From the NCBI GenBank assembly GCA_014529385.2, contig CM043965.1, forward strand, positions 12,514,412 to 12,578,411: DNA of 64,000 nucleotides. Reading direction: 5' to 3'. The notes under the pieces are model-generated. The model ran no database searches. It was not told the DNA's origin and saw only the letters and a list, made by a program, of their open reading frames with translations. Positions 52,560 to 62,983 of this stretch are shown here, in pieces (the first letter of the stretch is position 1; the number at the start of each line of letters is the position of its first letter). The stretch comes from Adiantum capillus-veneris (taxonomy: Eukaryota; Streptophyta; Polypodiopsida; Polypodiales; Pteridaceae). A program made the translations under genes and the position numbers.

Positions 52560-53128
52560 CGCGTCTGTTGCTTTACAACCGCAAGTAAGAGCTCTACGCA
52601 TTGGCGTAAGCATTTCACGATGTTTTGTAGATTTTGGCAATGCACCCCGCGGCTTGATCTCATCATAAGTAGGAATTTACACTTCAAAATCAGGAACCAA
52701 GTATAGGCGGGGTATTGGGGCATCATTATTAAGCATTTAGATGCATTTTGGGTCAAAAACGACTAGGTCAAAAACTCACTGCTGCTATTAATGATTGTGA
52801 TTTTTGCACTTGACCTAAAGTGAGATTTGAGGCCATAAGCATGTGTGCTTAGGTATTATAAAAATGTTCTAGAAGTTTCATTACGTTTGGATGTCATTTG
52901 ATGCTGTAACGGATGTGATTTGTTTTTCGATGAGGGATTAGCTTTTGGTGATTTCAGTCATTTGAGTGTAGCTCGAGTTAGATGTGAGTTGTTGTTGTTT
53001 TCCAAGCAATTGACAACCAACTGTAGCCTCTGTGCACTAGTCGAGTCAGCTTCGTCCCATGGATTGACAATTTATTCGTGGTTCTCGCTATGTCTGCAAT
53101 AATATAGGAGTGAGGTTAGATACCCGCA
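52560..53128 (+). repeat. LTR fragment of element G, diverged relative of the C LTR
   Basis: Resembles the C LTR in order and words: an AGAGCT(CT)ACGC-TTG segment (52590), TGTTTTGTAGATTTTGGCA (52620, C has TGTGTTTTGGCAGATTC), and GTTCTCGCTATG near the end (53082; C has it at 52016). It ends CCCGCA at 53128 just before a tRNA-Asp primer site. The left end is not resolved, and there is no partner LTR in the window. Confidence 0.55.
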
Positions 53129-53130
53129 TT

Positions 53131-53150
53131 TGGCGGCGCTACCGGGGATT
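53131..53150 (+). promoter_or_regulatory. Element G primer-binding site, tRNA-Asp type
   Basis: TGGCGGCGCTACCGGGGATT matches the tRNA-Asp complement TGGCGCCGTTGCCGGGGATC with four mismatches, at the expected place after the LTR end. Confidence 0.7.
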
Positions 53151-54060
53151 GAAGAGACCTAAACTAGGGAAAAACATGAGCGTCTTGTGAAGTTATCCTT
53201 TAACTACCTCTAGGTTCACCTAGAGTCAAAACTTTCTTTTAAAACCATATAGCTTAAGATTGTCGTCTTTTGCTGTGTAGAGGTCTCTTGGAAGTAAGTC
53301 ATACTTGCTAAGTACCTTTAGGATTGTAGGATTGTAGAATTAAATTAGGATTTGGATAATGATTCATGGATGAGACAAGTCTTAAGATCAGGGCTCAGAA
53401 AACCATAAAAAACAAGAAAACAAGTGCTTGTGGACACTTTTCACAACCCCATTGCAGTACAACCTAGGAGTACGGTAAGTAGAATCCAAGGAATTCCAGA
53501 ACAGTGTTCTCTCCAAAAGAATAAATTGTGAGTTGTTATGTGAAGTTGCAGAATTTCAGGTCTACGGCTAGAAATAGCACCAAAAGACTGCCAACCACTC
53601 AATCTGACTGGAGAGTATGCTTTAAAAGTTGTATGAACCAGGGTAAGCTCATGGTTGCATTGAGGTAAAAACTTCAAGAGTTGCAAAAACTCGAATTATT
53701 TACTTTTTCTTGATATTTTAGGCCAAATTAAGTTTTAACTTGACTCAGAGGTTTAAAATAGCTTATGAAAAGACTATCGAGTGAAAAAGTTAAAAAACGC
53801 GTTCATTTTAGGCCAAAAGTAAATAATCGTTGATATCATAGACTCTATGCATGTGTACAAACAACTTTTGTAAAGGCCCATAGAATTTGGATCACCAAAC
53901 TTACCAAAAACTGGGTAAAAACTAAATTTTGTACTGACTTTCAAGAACTTGAGTGTAAATTGGGAAAAATTTTGTTCGAACTCAATGAAACTTGATTCAT
54001 AGCCTTATATTGATTTGATAGACAAGTGTACATGCTCAATTGACCAAAAAGATGCAAAAA
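53151..54060 (+). other. Element G leader, same family as the A leader
   Basis: Non-coding. Motif halves GAATTATTTAC (53693-53703) and GTAAATAATCG (53819-53829) match the A leader arms. 53840-54060 aligns with 35-265, including AAAGGC-CATA-GAATTTGGATCACCAAACT-type sequence. The match breaks off sharply at 54061, where different DNA begins. Confidence 0.7.
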
Positions 54061-54473
54061 TGTTGGAACTAGGGTCGTAGAGAAATGCACACAGCTTGGA
54101 GAAGACGAAGGAAGCTCAAGGCACACAATAGAGAGTGTGTTACTTAGTGTGCAATGGAAAGATAGATAGCCCTAGAGTGATGGGCGTATATACAGTGCAC
54201 GGTGGAAAAAACCTCCTAAAGAAGGAAAAAATGCCCCGATGGTCCTAGCGTGTTCACACACATCACTACCACATGTATATGGTAACCAATCCCCCCTCTT
54301 GTTCAGCGTGATGAGTTGTAATGAATGTTGCTCATCACCTATTTGAATCTCAGTCACAGCTTTGCCTTTCCCTTTATCATCCATACTATGTTGTGACTGG
54401 TGTATTGGTGATTTCCAGTGTTGCTAGGTTGTTGATCTCCCACCTGCTGGTCACCCGACTGCTAATCTTCATG
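54061..54473 (-). other. Unresolved terminus, possible LTR on the minus strand
   Basis: The minus strand ends GTTCCAACA at 54061, a typical LTR 3' end, and has a TATATAC word near 54189. No second copy exists in the window, so an LTR identity is only a guess. A short minus-strand frame at 54172-54384 has no recognisable product. Confidence 0.35.
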
Positions 54474-55741
54474 CTAGTTTGATTGGTTTGTCTTGGATTG
54501 ATTTCCTCGGATAGTCCCCGCTCCACCAGTACCAGGTCCTGAAGGTGGAGATGGAGGAGAGTCATCATCATCGTGCCCTTCTTCTGATTCCTCGTCCTTC
54601 TCTTCTTCTTCAGCTTCTGCCTTATCATCATCTTCCTCAAGGTTGTTCTGCTCTTTAATATAATCAAGGATAGCTTGACTTGCCAGAGCACTATTATATT
54701 TAGAGAGTTTGTCTTGCAAGTCACTCTGCATTGTCTCCATGAGATTCCTCAAATTATCCATATTGAAAACAACATTCCCTTCTAGATTTAATATCTCAAC
54801 CAGATTATTATAGATGTATGTTTCTATTAATGTGGCTTTTAGAGCAGTGTGGGTAGTCAGCAATGAGTTGAAATCAACTCGCTTCATTCTCAACAGAGTT
54901 TTGAATGTGTCCGCAGCCCTTTCAGCTTCTACCTTTTCTTCCCTCAAGGTTCGTATCTCAGACTCCACCTTGGATAACTTATTTTCTAATTGTTAAATGG
55001 TCCTAGCTGACTGAGTTTCAATGATACTGTGGCATAATGTCTGGGCTGCCCTGTCCTAATCCATTTTTTCAATATGCTGATCAGCCTCCTTCAGTTCAGT
55101 TTTTACCTTGGTTAATTCATCATCTGACATTGAAGCATCTAGCATTTGTCCTATGGCATTCACAATAGTGGTCCAAGAGGACTGAATTAGTACAGAACAG
55201 TCATCCTTCATTGTGGCTGGGTCACAGGCAGTTGGCTCATAAACCTTGACCGGAGCCATATATGCTACTATAGAATAATCACATTTATGCAGAAGTAGAC
55301 ATCCTTTGAGAGGATGAGTCTGCAGCTGCTGTAACCTATCTTTCTTTGTTAAACGCAGGGCCGCTTCACTATAAGGGATGGAAACCTTTCCAAGTGGACT
55401 TGAAGGTACTGATTCTTTTTTCTTATCAGTTTGATTCACTGACTGCTCAGCACTAGCCCTATCTGACTGGTCTTGTCACGTATTGGTGGTTGTTGAAATT
55501 TTCCCTGTTGACTAGTTGACTCCACCAGTGGTCTGGTTGTTCAGTCTGCCTAGCTGGAGTCTTTTCGGTAGACACTGTTTGGATCTGACTTTCTAGCTGC
55601 TTAAGAAGAGCAGTGCTTTTAGTCAATGTCGTCCTTGGTCTTTTTGAACTGCCAGCCTCCTCTTGTGTCGCCTTTCTCTTTTGTCCAGTGAGAGCTAACT
55701 AGTTTTCTGGGGATTCTTCATCTGACGATAATTCCACACTG
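54474..55741 (-). pseudogene. Element F extra ORF, second part (coiled coil and acidic tail)
   Basis: Minus strand. It begins SSVELSSDEESPEN after a possible splice acceptor (TTTCCAG ending at 55742), then a basic Ser/Lys/Gln segment. 55439-54474 is one frame with two stops: residues KVSIPYSEAALRLTKKDRLQQL, a segment with DASMSDDELTKVKTELKEA, and a coiled coil (ESEIRTLREEKVEAERAADTF). It ends with a very acidic tail (DDDKAEAEEEEKDEESEEG) and a Pro/Gly/Ser end. No transmembrane segment is evident. It lies where Athila-type elements have an env-like ORF, but nothing here looks like an envelope protein. Confidence 0.5.
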
Positions 55742-56293
55742 CTGGAAACCATTAGGAAAATTTTGAACTCATTTTTTGGCCTTTTAAGAGTGCCACATCA
55801 TCAAAGTTGTACAAAAGAAAGCAACCCGGTAGACCCCTCTAAATATTGCTTAGAACCCCATGATATGACCTATCATTGGAAAGTTCTTGAAAAATGGATT
55901 CTAAAGAGCCAAGCTCCGAAAAGTTTGGATGACTTCTATGAAAGTTATGCCATTTGTTTTCAATCATCCAAGTTTTGTTACCGTTACGGTAATCTAAAAT
56001 CACCTTTTTCTAGATCTACATGAAGGCAATGTCCGATACATGCATGCTATATATCAATAGATAGCATTTCAAGAGTAGATTCCAAATATCCAACCTCCGA
56101 CAAGTTTGGATCTTATTTGCAAAAAATTTACCGATCCCCACTTTTTGAAAGCTATGCCACATCAACAATTCTTACAAGGCCCATTTTTGAGTCCAAACTT
56201 TTCCTAATGTGGAATTGGCTTCTGGATCCAAGCCATTCTTACCTGGGCATGGACGTCTGGAGCAGATGCCAGTAAAGAAACTACCAAACATAC
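55742..56293 (-). other. Possible intron in the element F extra ORF
   Basis: Minus-strand sequence between GTATGT (56293-56288) and TTTCCAG (ending 55742), 552 bp, AT-rich with no coding signal, between two coding-like blocks. Consistent with a plant intron; no transcript evidence. Confidence 0.4.
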
Positions 56294-57157
56294 CAAGCTT
56301 TGAAGAAATTCTGAGACTTCAATTTGGTAGTTTGCTGAAGCACATTGTGTGACAATATCTTACAGATATTGAAAGAAACTGTAGAGTCCAATCTTTTTGC
56401 TAGGAGCATAGAAAATAGCTTCTCTAACACATAAGTCAGGTTATTTTTAAGACTCACAGCTTCAGCTACAAAGCGGTAGGCAGCAAGAATGTCCAGACCT
56501 GCTACTGGCACTCCTTGCGCACTAGCTTTTTGTTTCTTTTTGGCAGCATTCATCTTCTTTCAAGGCTGCACTGATTCGCTCTAATGTTTCCACAGATGGC
56601 TTTGGACCATTTGGCATACAAAATGTAAAAGCAATATTTTCTGGAGTGACTGACACTTTCCTACCATAGACCATAGCACTTCCATCTTCGGCATTGAAGG
56701 AATCCGAAACTTGCCTTATAATAGTTGTGTCAAACTCTATCCTTGTGGCTTGCACAACCACATGCAAATCACACACTCTAAGTAAGGCCTCTGCTTGCTC
56801 AGTAAACACATATCTCTATATTTTGTTGTGAGGAATAAGCCGAAGAGTCGCTTTTGCAATAGCAATAAGGGCTTGGGTTTCTTCTATAGTTTCCTGCAGC
56901 TTCTTTGACATTTTCTTCCTACCCATACACCATGACGATGATGAATCAGTATACAAAGTAGAAGATGACTTACTTGATCCGTCAAACCCGTATCCTGGTG
57001 TGGTTGGCAAGGATAAGTAGCAATCCACAGTCTCCTCAGATGAAGAAGTTTACAACTGTAGTGAGGAAACTTTAGAGCTTGGCAATGGCAAATGAACGAT
57101 AGTAGGCAGGCGTCGCGCAGGAGACTTGCAAGGAAAAGTGACATGGCAGGCATGCAT
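56294..57157 (-). pseudogene. Element F extra ORF, first part
   Basis: ATG at 57157-57155, 56 bases after the integrase frame ends. One frame with two stops runs through a Ser/Pro-rich start, KKMSKKLQETIEETQALIAIA, VFTEQAEALLRVCDLHVVV and GRKVSVTPENIAFTFCMPNGPK. A frame change gives AGLDILAAYRFVAEAVSLKNNL and ICKILSHNVLQ. The V-x-V-TPENIA...PNGP segment recalls N-terminal domains of plant retroelement ORFs beside Athila/Tat gag-pol genes, a resemblance from memory only. A GTATGT donor-like site at 56293 ends this part. Confidence 0.5.
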
Positions 57158-57213
57158 TGGACAAGACTCTCTCTTGTATTTGAAATGATTACAACTAATA
57201 GTCCTTCTGACTG

Positions 57214-57765
57214 TTATTTCCATAAGAACTGATATTGGTTTCCATACTTTTTTGTTTCTAGTATGGACATGGTTTGGTCGTACTGGTATTTTTCTGACAT
57301 TTTGACTGACTTTGGAACTGGTTGTACATGAAAAAGACCTAAAACAATTGATTCTAGAATTTCATGGTCTTCAGTTCCCAGACCCTTAGTACCCCTTTCC
57401 CAAAAAGCTTCCTTGGTTTTTGAATAATACAGCTTGATTTTAGCTCCATTATATACCCCTGGCAATAGTAATCCAGACAAATCTTTCAGCCTTACCGTGC
57501 CATTGGAGAACACCCAATCAACTTCAAATGGTCCTGCCGAGGCTATCTTTAAGTTCAGTTTCTTAGGGCCTAATTTTAATTGATGTAGGAGAACCAGATC
57601 GCCTTTCAAAAACCACAAACCAGCCTGTAGAATCTTCTTGAAAGTAATATCAGTAGAAAAATGTCCACCAGATTCCCCATTATGTGCCTCTGAAATAACT
57701 TTCATTCTACCCTCCATAGGCACACATCAGTGAAGAATCCCATCGACACCCAATCTGGAGAGTGA
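57214..57765 (-). pseudogene. pol: Element F integrase with the catalytic core deleted
   Basis: The frame starts with the zinc-binding part (MKVISEAHNGESGGHFSTDITFKKILQAG), then jumps directly into the C-terminal region LKGDLVLLHQLKLGPKKLN, SAGPFEVDWVFSNGTVRL, a typical GPF/Y domain. The second pair of zinc ligands and the whole DDE core, about 200-250 residues, are missing. The frame itself stays open across the join. The protein could not integrate DNA. Confidence 0.85.
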
Positions 57766-57914
57766 GTCGCAAATGATAGTGAAATTTAGACTTTTATAAC
57801 CAGAGCCTTCTTTTCATTCTGAGTCCAATCATCTAGGAACCCACCCATAGCTAGGAACTGATATACTTCATACCATTATGGATTAATTGATTCTGCCACT
57901 TCTAGCTGAAATAG

Positions 57915-58607
57915 TTATGCATCTACTGGCTCGTCTCTTAAAGACTCCTTAGAATATCCCTCCGTACTCCTAGACAAGAAATCAACACCACAATGGTTGT
58001 TTCCAGGGTTATGGAAAATACGAAATTCAAATTCCATAAGGAACATCATCCACCGTATCAGCCTGCCTTGAATAATGACTTTATTAATCAGAAATAATAA
58101 GGCTTGATGATCCATATAGAAATGAAATAGCTTGCCCAACAAATAATGTCTGAATTTAGTAGCACTGAAAACCATCCCTAAGGCTTCTCTTTCAGTAGTT
58201 GTATACCCTTGTTCATCTTGAATGAACCTGTGACTGGCAAAGTATACTGGATAATCAGTTCTTCCTTCTGGCTGAGCTAGTATTGCTCCCATCGCCAGTC
58301 CCAAATCATCCACATGTACATGCAAAATGACATCCCAATTCGGTTGTCGAAGAACTAGTTTACTGATGATGGCATTCTTTAATTTTTGAAAACTTTCTTC
58401 ACATTCAGCAGTCCAACTGAACTTGCTGGTTTTCTTTGTAAGTTCATACAATGGTAATGCTTGGGAAGCAAACTTGTGCACAAACCTTTTATAAAAATTA
58501 ATATATCCCTGGAAAGAACTTAATTCTGATGCATTTCTAGGCACCTTGGCCTGTTGAACGCACTGGATCTTGTCATTGGCCATTTCTATTTCATTTTTAG
58601 ACACCAC
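57915..58607 (-). pseudogene. pol: Element F reverse transcriptase end and RNase H
   Basis: Starts in the RT thumb (SKNEIEMANDKI, then FQGYINFYKRFVHKFA). RNase H follows: LHVHVDDLGLAMGAILAQ in place of the D-A-S motif, TTTEREALGMVFSATKFRHYLLG, FYMDHQALLFLIN and NNHCGVDFLSRS. The Asp and Glu positions are mostly kept. It ends at 57915, before a decayed stretch leading to integrase. Confidence 0.88.
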
Positions 58608-58639
58608 ATGTCCCAGTAGCTATCCTTTCCAGACTAAGA

Positions 58640-59521
58640 AAACAGATTTGAATGGATTCAGACAAATCCGTTTTTCCTGACAGCGCTTAAAAACCATCTC
58701 CAAAAATAGTAAATGCTTTTCCTCTGTTGAATATACAGTGAAGTCATCCATGAATGTGGCGAGGAATCAAGAAATTCATTGAATATTTCCATCATATATC
58801 GTTGAAAAGTGGTCGGTGCATTGCAAAGGCCAAATGGCATTACCAGATACATAAATGCTCCCCACTCCATAATAAGAGTGGTCTTACCCCGATCCTCAGG
58901 AGAAATATGTAACTAGTTACAGCCACTATAACCATCCATAAAGCTATACATCTCATATCCTGCAATTTCATCAGGTAACATATCTATGAAGGGTAATGGA
59001 AATGGATCCTTAATTGTTTGAGCATTCAGTTTCCTATAATCTACACATATTCTCAGCTTCCCATTCTTCTTAGGCACAACCACAAAAGGAAACAACCAAT
59101 CACTACTGGCTACTTCAGTAATGAACCCAGATTTTAGAAGGTTGTCGATCAACCCATTCTTCTTAGGCACAACCACAAAAGGAAAAAACCAGTCACTACT
59201 GGCTACTTCAGTAATGAACCCAGCTTTTAGAAGGTTGTCAATCTCTTCCTCGACCTTCTTAGCATAATTTGGATTCATTCGATAGCGTTGCAGTCGTATT
59301 GGTCTGGCATCTGGTTTCAGTGGTATTCGATGTTGGCAGACCTCTGGATCCACTCCTTTGAGATCAGTATGTTCCCATGAGAACACATCTTTATAGTGCT
59401 CGAACATATGTCGTGCCTTCTCTTTCATCGTAGGATTCGGATGTTTGTTGACCTTGATTAATCTAGGGTTTTCCTCAAACCCCAAATTCCATTCCTCTAT
59501 CTCTTGATCATCTAGAAGCAA
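58640..59521 (-). pseudogene. pol: Element F reverse transcriptase with a 93-bp internal duplication
   Basis: Starts with the protease-RT linker (DLKGVDPEVCQHRIPLKPDARPI and following). The segment IDNLLKAGFITEVASSDW through VVVPKKNG occurs twice in tandem. RICVDYRKLNAQTIKDPFPLPF and FMDGYSG follow, then a stop (58915-58913), then PFGLCNAPTTFQR. A frameshift near 58760 moves the catalytic FMDDFTVYS (58754 down) to another frame. A further TAG interrupts before GHVVSKNE. Confidence 0.88.
59061..59246 (-). repeat. 93-bp tandem duplication in the F reverse transcriptase
   Basis: Plus-strand words CCATTCTTCTTAGGCACAAC start at 59061 and 59154. Each 93-bp copy encodes 31 residues, so the duplication keeps the frame. 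The copies differ at about five positions. Confidence 0.9.
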
Positions 59522-59711
59522 CCAGTTAGGCCCTCCACCCTTTCTCTTGGTTGACTCTACAGCGTAATCCCAAGACGATCCTCTGAGTTCTGAAATACTA
59601 TTCTAATTTTCATTAGCTCATCTATAGTGTGCTTGTTCTACTAGTGTGCTGAAATCAATTGGTTCTTTTGGACTTCCAGTTAGCTGAACTGGAAGTTCTC
59701 CTGAATTCAGT

Positions 59712-60575
59712 TCAGTGAGTTGGTCTGGAAAGTGTTTCTTTTTTTTCAGCTTGATCTTTGTTCAATAAAACTACATTGAGATCTATCTCTGTTAATGGAA
59801 AAATATTCATAGCTACTAACATTCCCTCAATTTTCTTCACCTTATACTTTTGGCAAAGCTCTTTGGGTCTCAGTTCCTTTCTCCAACTTCTATTGTTATT
59901 CATCTGAATCTGGATTCTGCCACTAGCCCCTTGTATTGTCAAAGTCTGATTAGCATAGTCGTGAACATCCTATGCCGTTCGCAGCCATGGGTATCCCAGT
60001 AGCATCGCATATGCTCCTTGCACATCCAATACTAGGAAACTAGCTTTGAACTTTTCTTTGCCCACTCTTATCTGCATACTCTTTTTCATTCCAGTTGCCT
60101 GCACCACTTGATGATCCTCCATTCAAACTTTGAAAGGTACTGGTTTTAGGTTAGTAATTCCCATCCTTTGCGGATGATGTGCTCCCAGAATGTTTACCCC
60201 TGCTCCTCCATCTAGTATGACGCTTGATAGTGGTTCCCACTGTTTCCGAACTTTGTAATCCACCTGAATCACCGGCACTTCATCATCTCTGATAGTTGTC
60301 AAGTCAACTGATCTGGCCTCCGCCTCAGGCTTCACTCGCTTTCTAATGAATTTCACTCCTTCAGGCAAAGTTCTTCTAATGTCCTCTAACTCCATAGTGA
60401 GTTTCTTAATTCTGTCACAAATTTTGACATGAATTTTCTCTTTCTCATGATCAGAGTTGTTGTCAAAACTTGAAGAACTGGTAGTATCTTCACAATACCA
60501 TTCCTTTATTTTAGTGCTTTCAGCTCCTTTATCAGTTCCCAACTCTTCCATCAACCCTTGTACTCCAGCCAACAT
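59712..60575 (-). pseudogene. Element F aspartic protease region
   Basis: 60575-60123 encodes an acidic linker and the start of the protease: SSVILDGGAGVNILGAHHPQRMG, an Asp-Gly-Gly version of the active site. After a stop it continues with VLDVQGAYAMLLGYPWLRTA (about 60030-59975, the second protease motif) and, past another stop, LTIQGASGRIQIQMNN and a linker to 59712. The order fits Ty3/gypsy proteases. Confidence 0.8.
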
Positions 60576-60863
60576 GGTCTCAAGTATCCTAGGCTTTTAC
60601 TAATTTGGTTGTGCTGTCTCAAAAAATTGGGTAGGTATCTTTTGAATGACCCGGGCATTAGAACTCTCTAGTTTCTCTAGCAGCTTCTTGGCTAAATCCT
60701 CTGTGATTTTTGCTGCTAGTTATCTCTGCTCCTGCCATTCATCAAGCACCTTTTCTTTACCCTTGGCCTTCCATACCTCTCTCTGCTAAGCCCATTTGCT
60801 ACTTTCATGAGTGACTGGTTTTGCTGGATTTTATGCAATTTCCTCAATCACCACCCCTTTACT

Positions 60864-61334
60864 TCATGTAACTGCTCGTACAGGAACTCGTTCTGGAACC
60901 TTCACCTCGGTATCCGCAGTCACAGGTCTTTCTGGACACTGAGCCACGACATGCACATACTTACGACAAGTATAGCAATTCAAGCTTCGACTTTGAAAAT
61001 TACCACGACCCCGGCCTTGGCTAGTACCCGCTTGGTATCTACCGCGCCCTGTACTAGTACCACTAATACTTGGTTTCTCTTCTTGAGAATCACTGGTAGT
61101 TTCCACTCTTACTGGTTCAGCATTGGTAAATGCCACCACTGACAAATCTTTTTCCTTCTTGAAATGATGAATTCGAATACCATAGTTGTTCCATAGATGG
61201 CGATAGGCTTTGCAACAAGTACACTGTGGGCATTCGTTTGAAACATGGTCTTTCGATTTACACTTTGAGCACCAGGTTTCCATTCTTCTTATCGGTTGTC
61301 TGGTCTGGCTAATTTCAGCAATTTGCCGAGCCAT
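60864..61334 (-). CDS. gag: Element F nucleocapsid with two zinc knuckles
   Basis: Open frame of 156 codons. Two canonical CX2CX4HX4C knuckles are present, CSKCKSKDHVSNEC near 61273-61230 and CYTCRKYVHVVAQC near 60980-60940. An Arg/Gly-rich stretch (STGRGRYQAGTSQGRGRGNF) lies between them and a Pro/Val tail follows. It would bind element RNA. It is in a different frame from the capsid part upstream. Confidence 0.85.
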   Translation of the reverse strand: MARQIAEISQTRQPIRRMETWCSKCKSKDHVSNECPQCTCCKAYRHLWNNYGIRIHHFKKEKDLSVVAFTNAEPVRVETTSDSQEEKPSISGTSTGRGRYQAGTSQGRGRGNFQSRSLNCYTCRKYVHVVAQCPERPVTADTEVKVPERVPVRAVT

Positions 61335-61558
61335 CTCTGCAATCTTCCTAGACCAAGATCCCTTCTTAATTTTGTCTTTGGTCCTTTCATTTGAGCCACT
61401 TTCAAAACTACTGGAGGCTCTACTGGAATCAGAATCTTCAGTAGAAGTACTGCTACTACTGGACCTCCTCTTCTTATGACTCTTTTCCTTCTTAGCTTGT
61501 TATTCTAGCTTCAGGGCTCGCTACACCAAATCATTGAATTTCTTGGTGCTGGCACCTC

Positions 61559-62377
61559 CTATTCCCTAAGCTTCTTACTGCGAAAACCATTCAAGAAACA
61601 TGCTTGCAACAGCTTTTCAGACGGTGGTTCTTGCAGTTGTCTAGTCAGTTCCTTGATTTTCTTAACATAACTTTTGACTGACAATTTTCTCTGCTTTATC
61701 TTATCCATCTCACAGAGTATATTCTCATCTCCTCTGTTGTCTAAATATTCCATTTGGAAAGATTTCAGCAGTTTATTATATGATCTGAGTTGACAAGCCG
61801 GGTAATGGTAGTACCATTTCCTTGTTGCCTCCTTTAATGTTTGTGGAAAGTATTCACCCCAGTCATCTTCATTAATATTTTTCAACTCAGCATACTGCTC
61901 AAAGGCTTGGATATGAACATTCGAGTCATCCTTCTTTCCCCCTTTGAACATAGAAAAATAAATTTTCAATGAAGATGTGTAATCATGTTTATCAGCATCA
62001 TTTCTTCCTCTTCTCACCTTGGGATCCTGACTTCGTTTTGAAGCTTTCTTATAATGGTCTATGTCTGCATCCTAATCAATTTCTGCCTCCGTCTCAGTTT
62101 CTGTTTCCTCCCTGGATTTTCAACTGGAACTATGGAGACTTCCTTTACTGCCTTTGGCTCCTTCGTCCCCCTGTATGGTCCGAGGACTCTTGGCCTTGCG
62201 TTCTTCCCTTTCATCCCTTCTTTTTTTGAACTGACTCGAATGTTGAGAGTCCTTTGCCTCGTTAGCATAACTGTGCTCCTCTTGAGCCTCAATGTCAGTT
62301 ACTTGTTCATCCTAGGGATCAGAATCTCTTTCTAACTCCTCAGAGATAGGGTCCTGTCAACGCGATAGGATGGTTTC
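61559..62377 (-). pseudogene. gag: Element F gag capsid part
   Basis: A likely start is the ATG near 62428-62426 or an internal one; an N-terminal acidic and basic stretch is broken by frame changes. From 62017 the frame is clear: YFSMFKGGKKDDSNVHIQAFEQY, EYFPQTLKEATRKWYYHY, LLKSFQMEYLDNRGDENI, KIKQRKLSVKSYVKKIKEL and LLQACFLNGFRSKKLRE, a typical Ty3/gypsy Gag. A stop at 61561-61559 ends it; the nucleocapsid follows in another frame. Confidence 0.82.
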
Positions 62378-62482
62378 CGGCAATGACTGGGTTTGGGTGC
62401 CATCACTGCAGCTGAAAACTCAAACTAGGAGAGGAGTTTTCTGGTCAACGAGCAACAGCTCTAGCCAGTCTGGTCGCCAAAA

Positions 62483-62983
62483 TGGAATTGGAGCTGATCT
62501 CTTTAATTAGCTGATTCTAGTGTTAGAATTTACAGCTACTGATGATTCATTAGTTCAATCATTAGAACTGGAGGAGAAGATAGAAACTAAACTGGAACAG
62601 TTACATGAACTGAAATACATATGCTGAGGAGAGAGACAGACTAAATGGCTGGAATTAGTGTTCAGATTCAGATTCAGAGTTCAGAGTTCAGAAAGAATGG
62701 ATACAAAGTATATCTGGCTGAAGTACATTCGACTACTGTATTAGGGATTACATAGTAGGATTACAAATGAGGATAATGTAGCTCGAGAACAGCTTCAGGG
62801 CTACAACCACACAACTAAGAGTAAGAAGTCAAAAGATAAATAGCCCAAAAGTACAGCCAACTCGATTACAATGTAATGGGTCCTATTTATAGCCCCTTGA
62901 AGTTACTATGGTAACCACCATGGTAATTACTGAGTGGTCCGATGCTCAGGTTTCAGGAGCTGGTTCCCATCTAGTGAGATTGC
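62483..62983 (-). repeat. Probable LTR of element F (outer end not resolved)
   Basis: On the minus strand this region ends CCAATTCCA, followed after TTT by TGGCGACCAGACTGGC, a possible primer site. A good TATA box CTATAAATAGG lies at 62892-62882. No matching copy is present at the left end of F, so the LTR call rests on position, the TATA box and the possible primer site only. The short repeat CAGATTCAGATTCAGAGTTCAGAGTTCAG-type lies at 62660-62692. Confidence 0.45.

Larger units (their letters stand above)
54061..62983 (-). mobile_element. Element F: defective Ty3/gypsy retrotransposon with an extra 3' ORF
   Basis: Read on the minus strand: putative LTR with a TATA box (62892-62882), Gag (62292-61559), zinc knuckles (61280-60950), protease (60575-59945), RT (59521-58640), RNase H (58607-57915), a deleted integrase (57765-57214), then an extra coding region (57157-54474). 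The RNase H and RT resemble A more than B, D or E. Both element borders are uncertain because no LTR pair was found. Stops, frameshifts, a duplication in RT and a deletion in integrase show that it is defective. Confidence 0.75.

Noticed and set aside
54172-54384. 70-codon minus-strand frame at the left end of F
   Set aside because: No recognisable motif and located in possible LTR DNA; not enough support for a gene.
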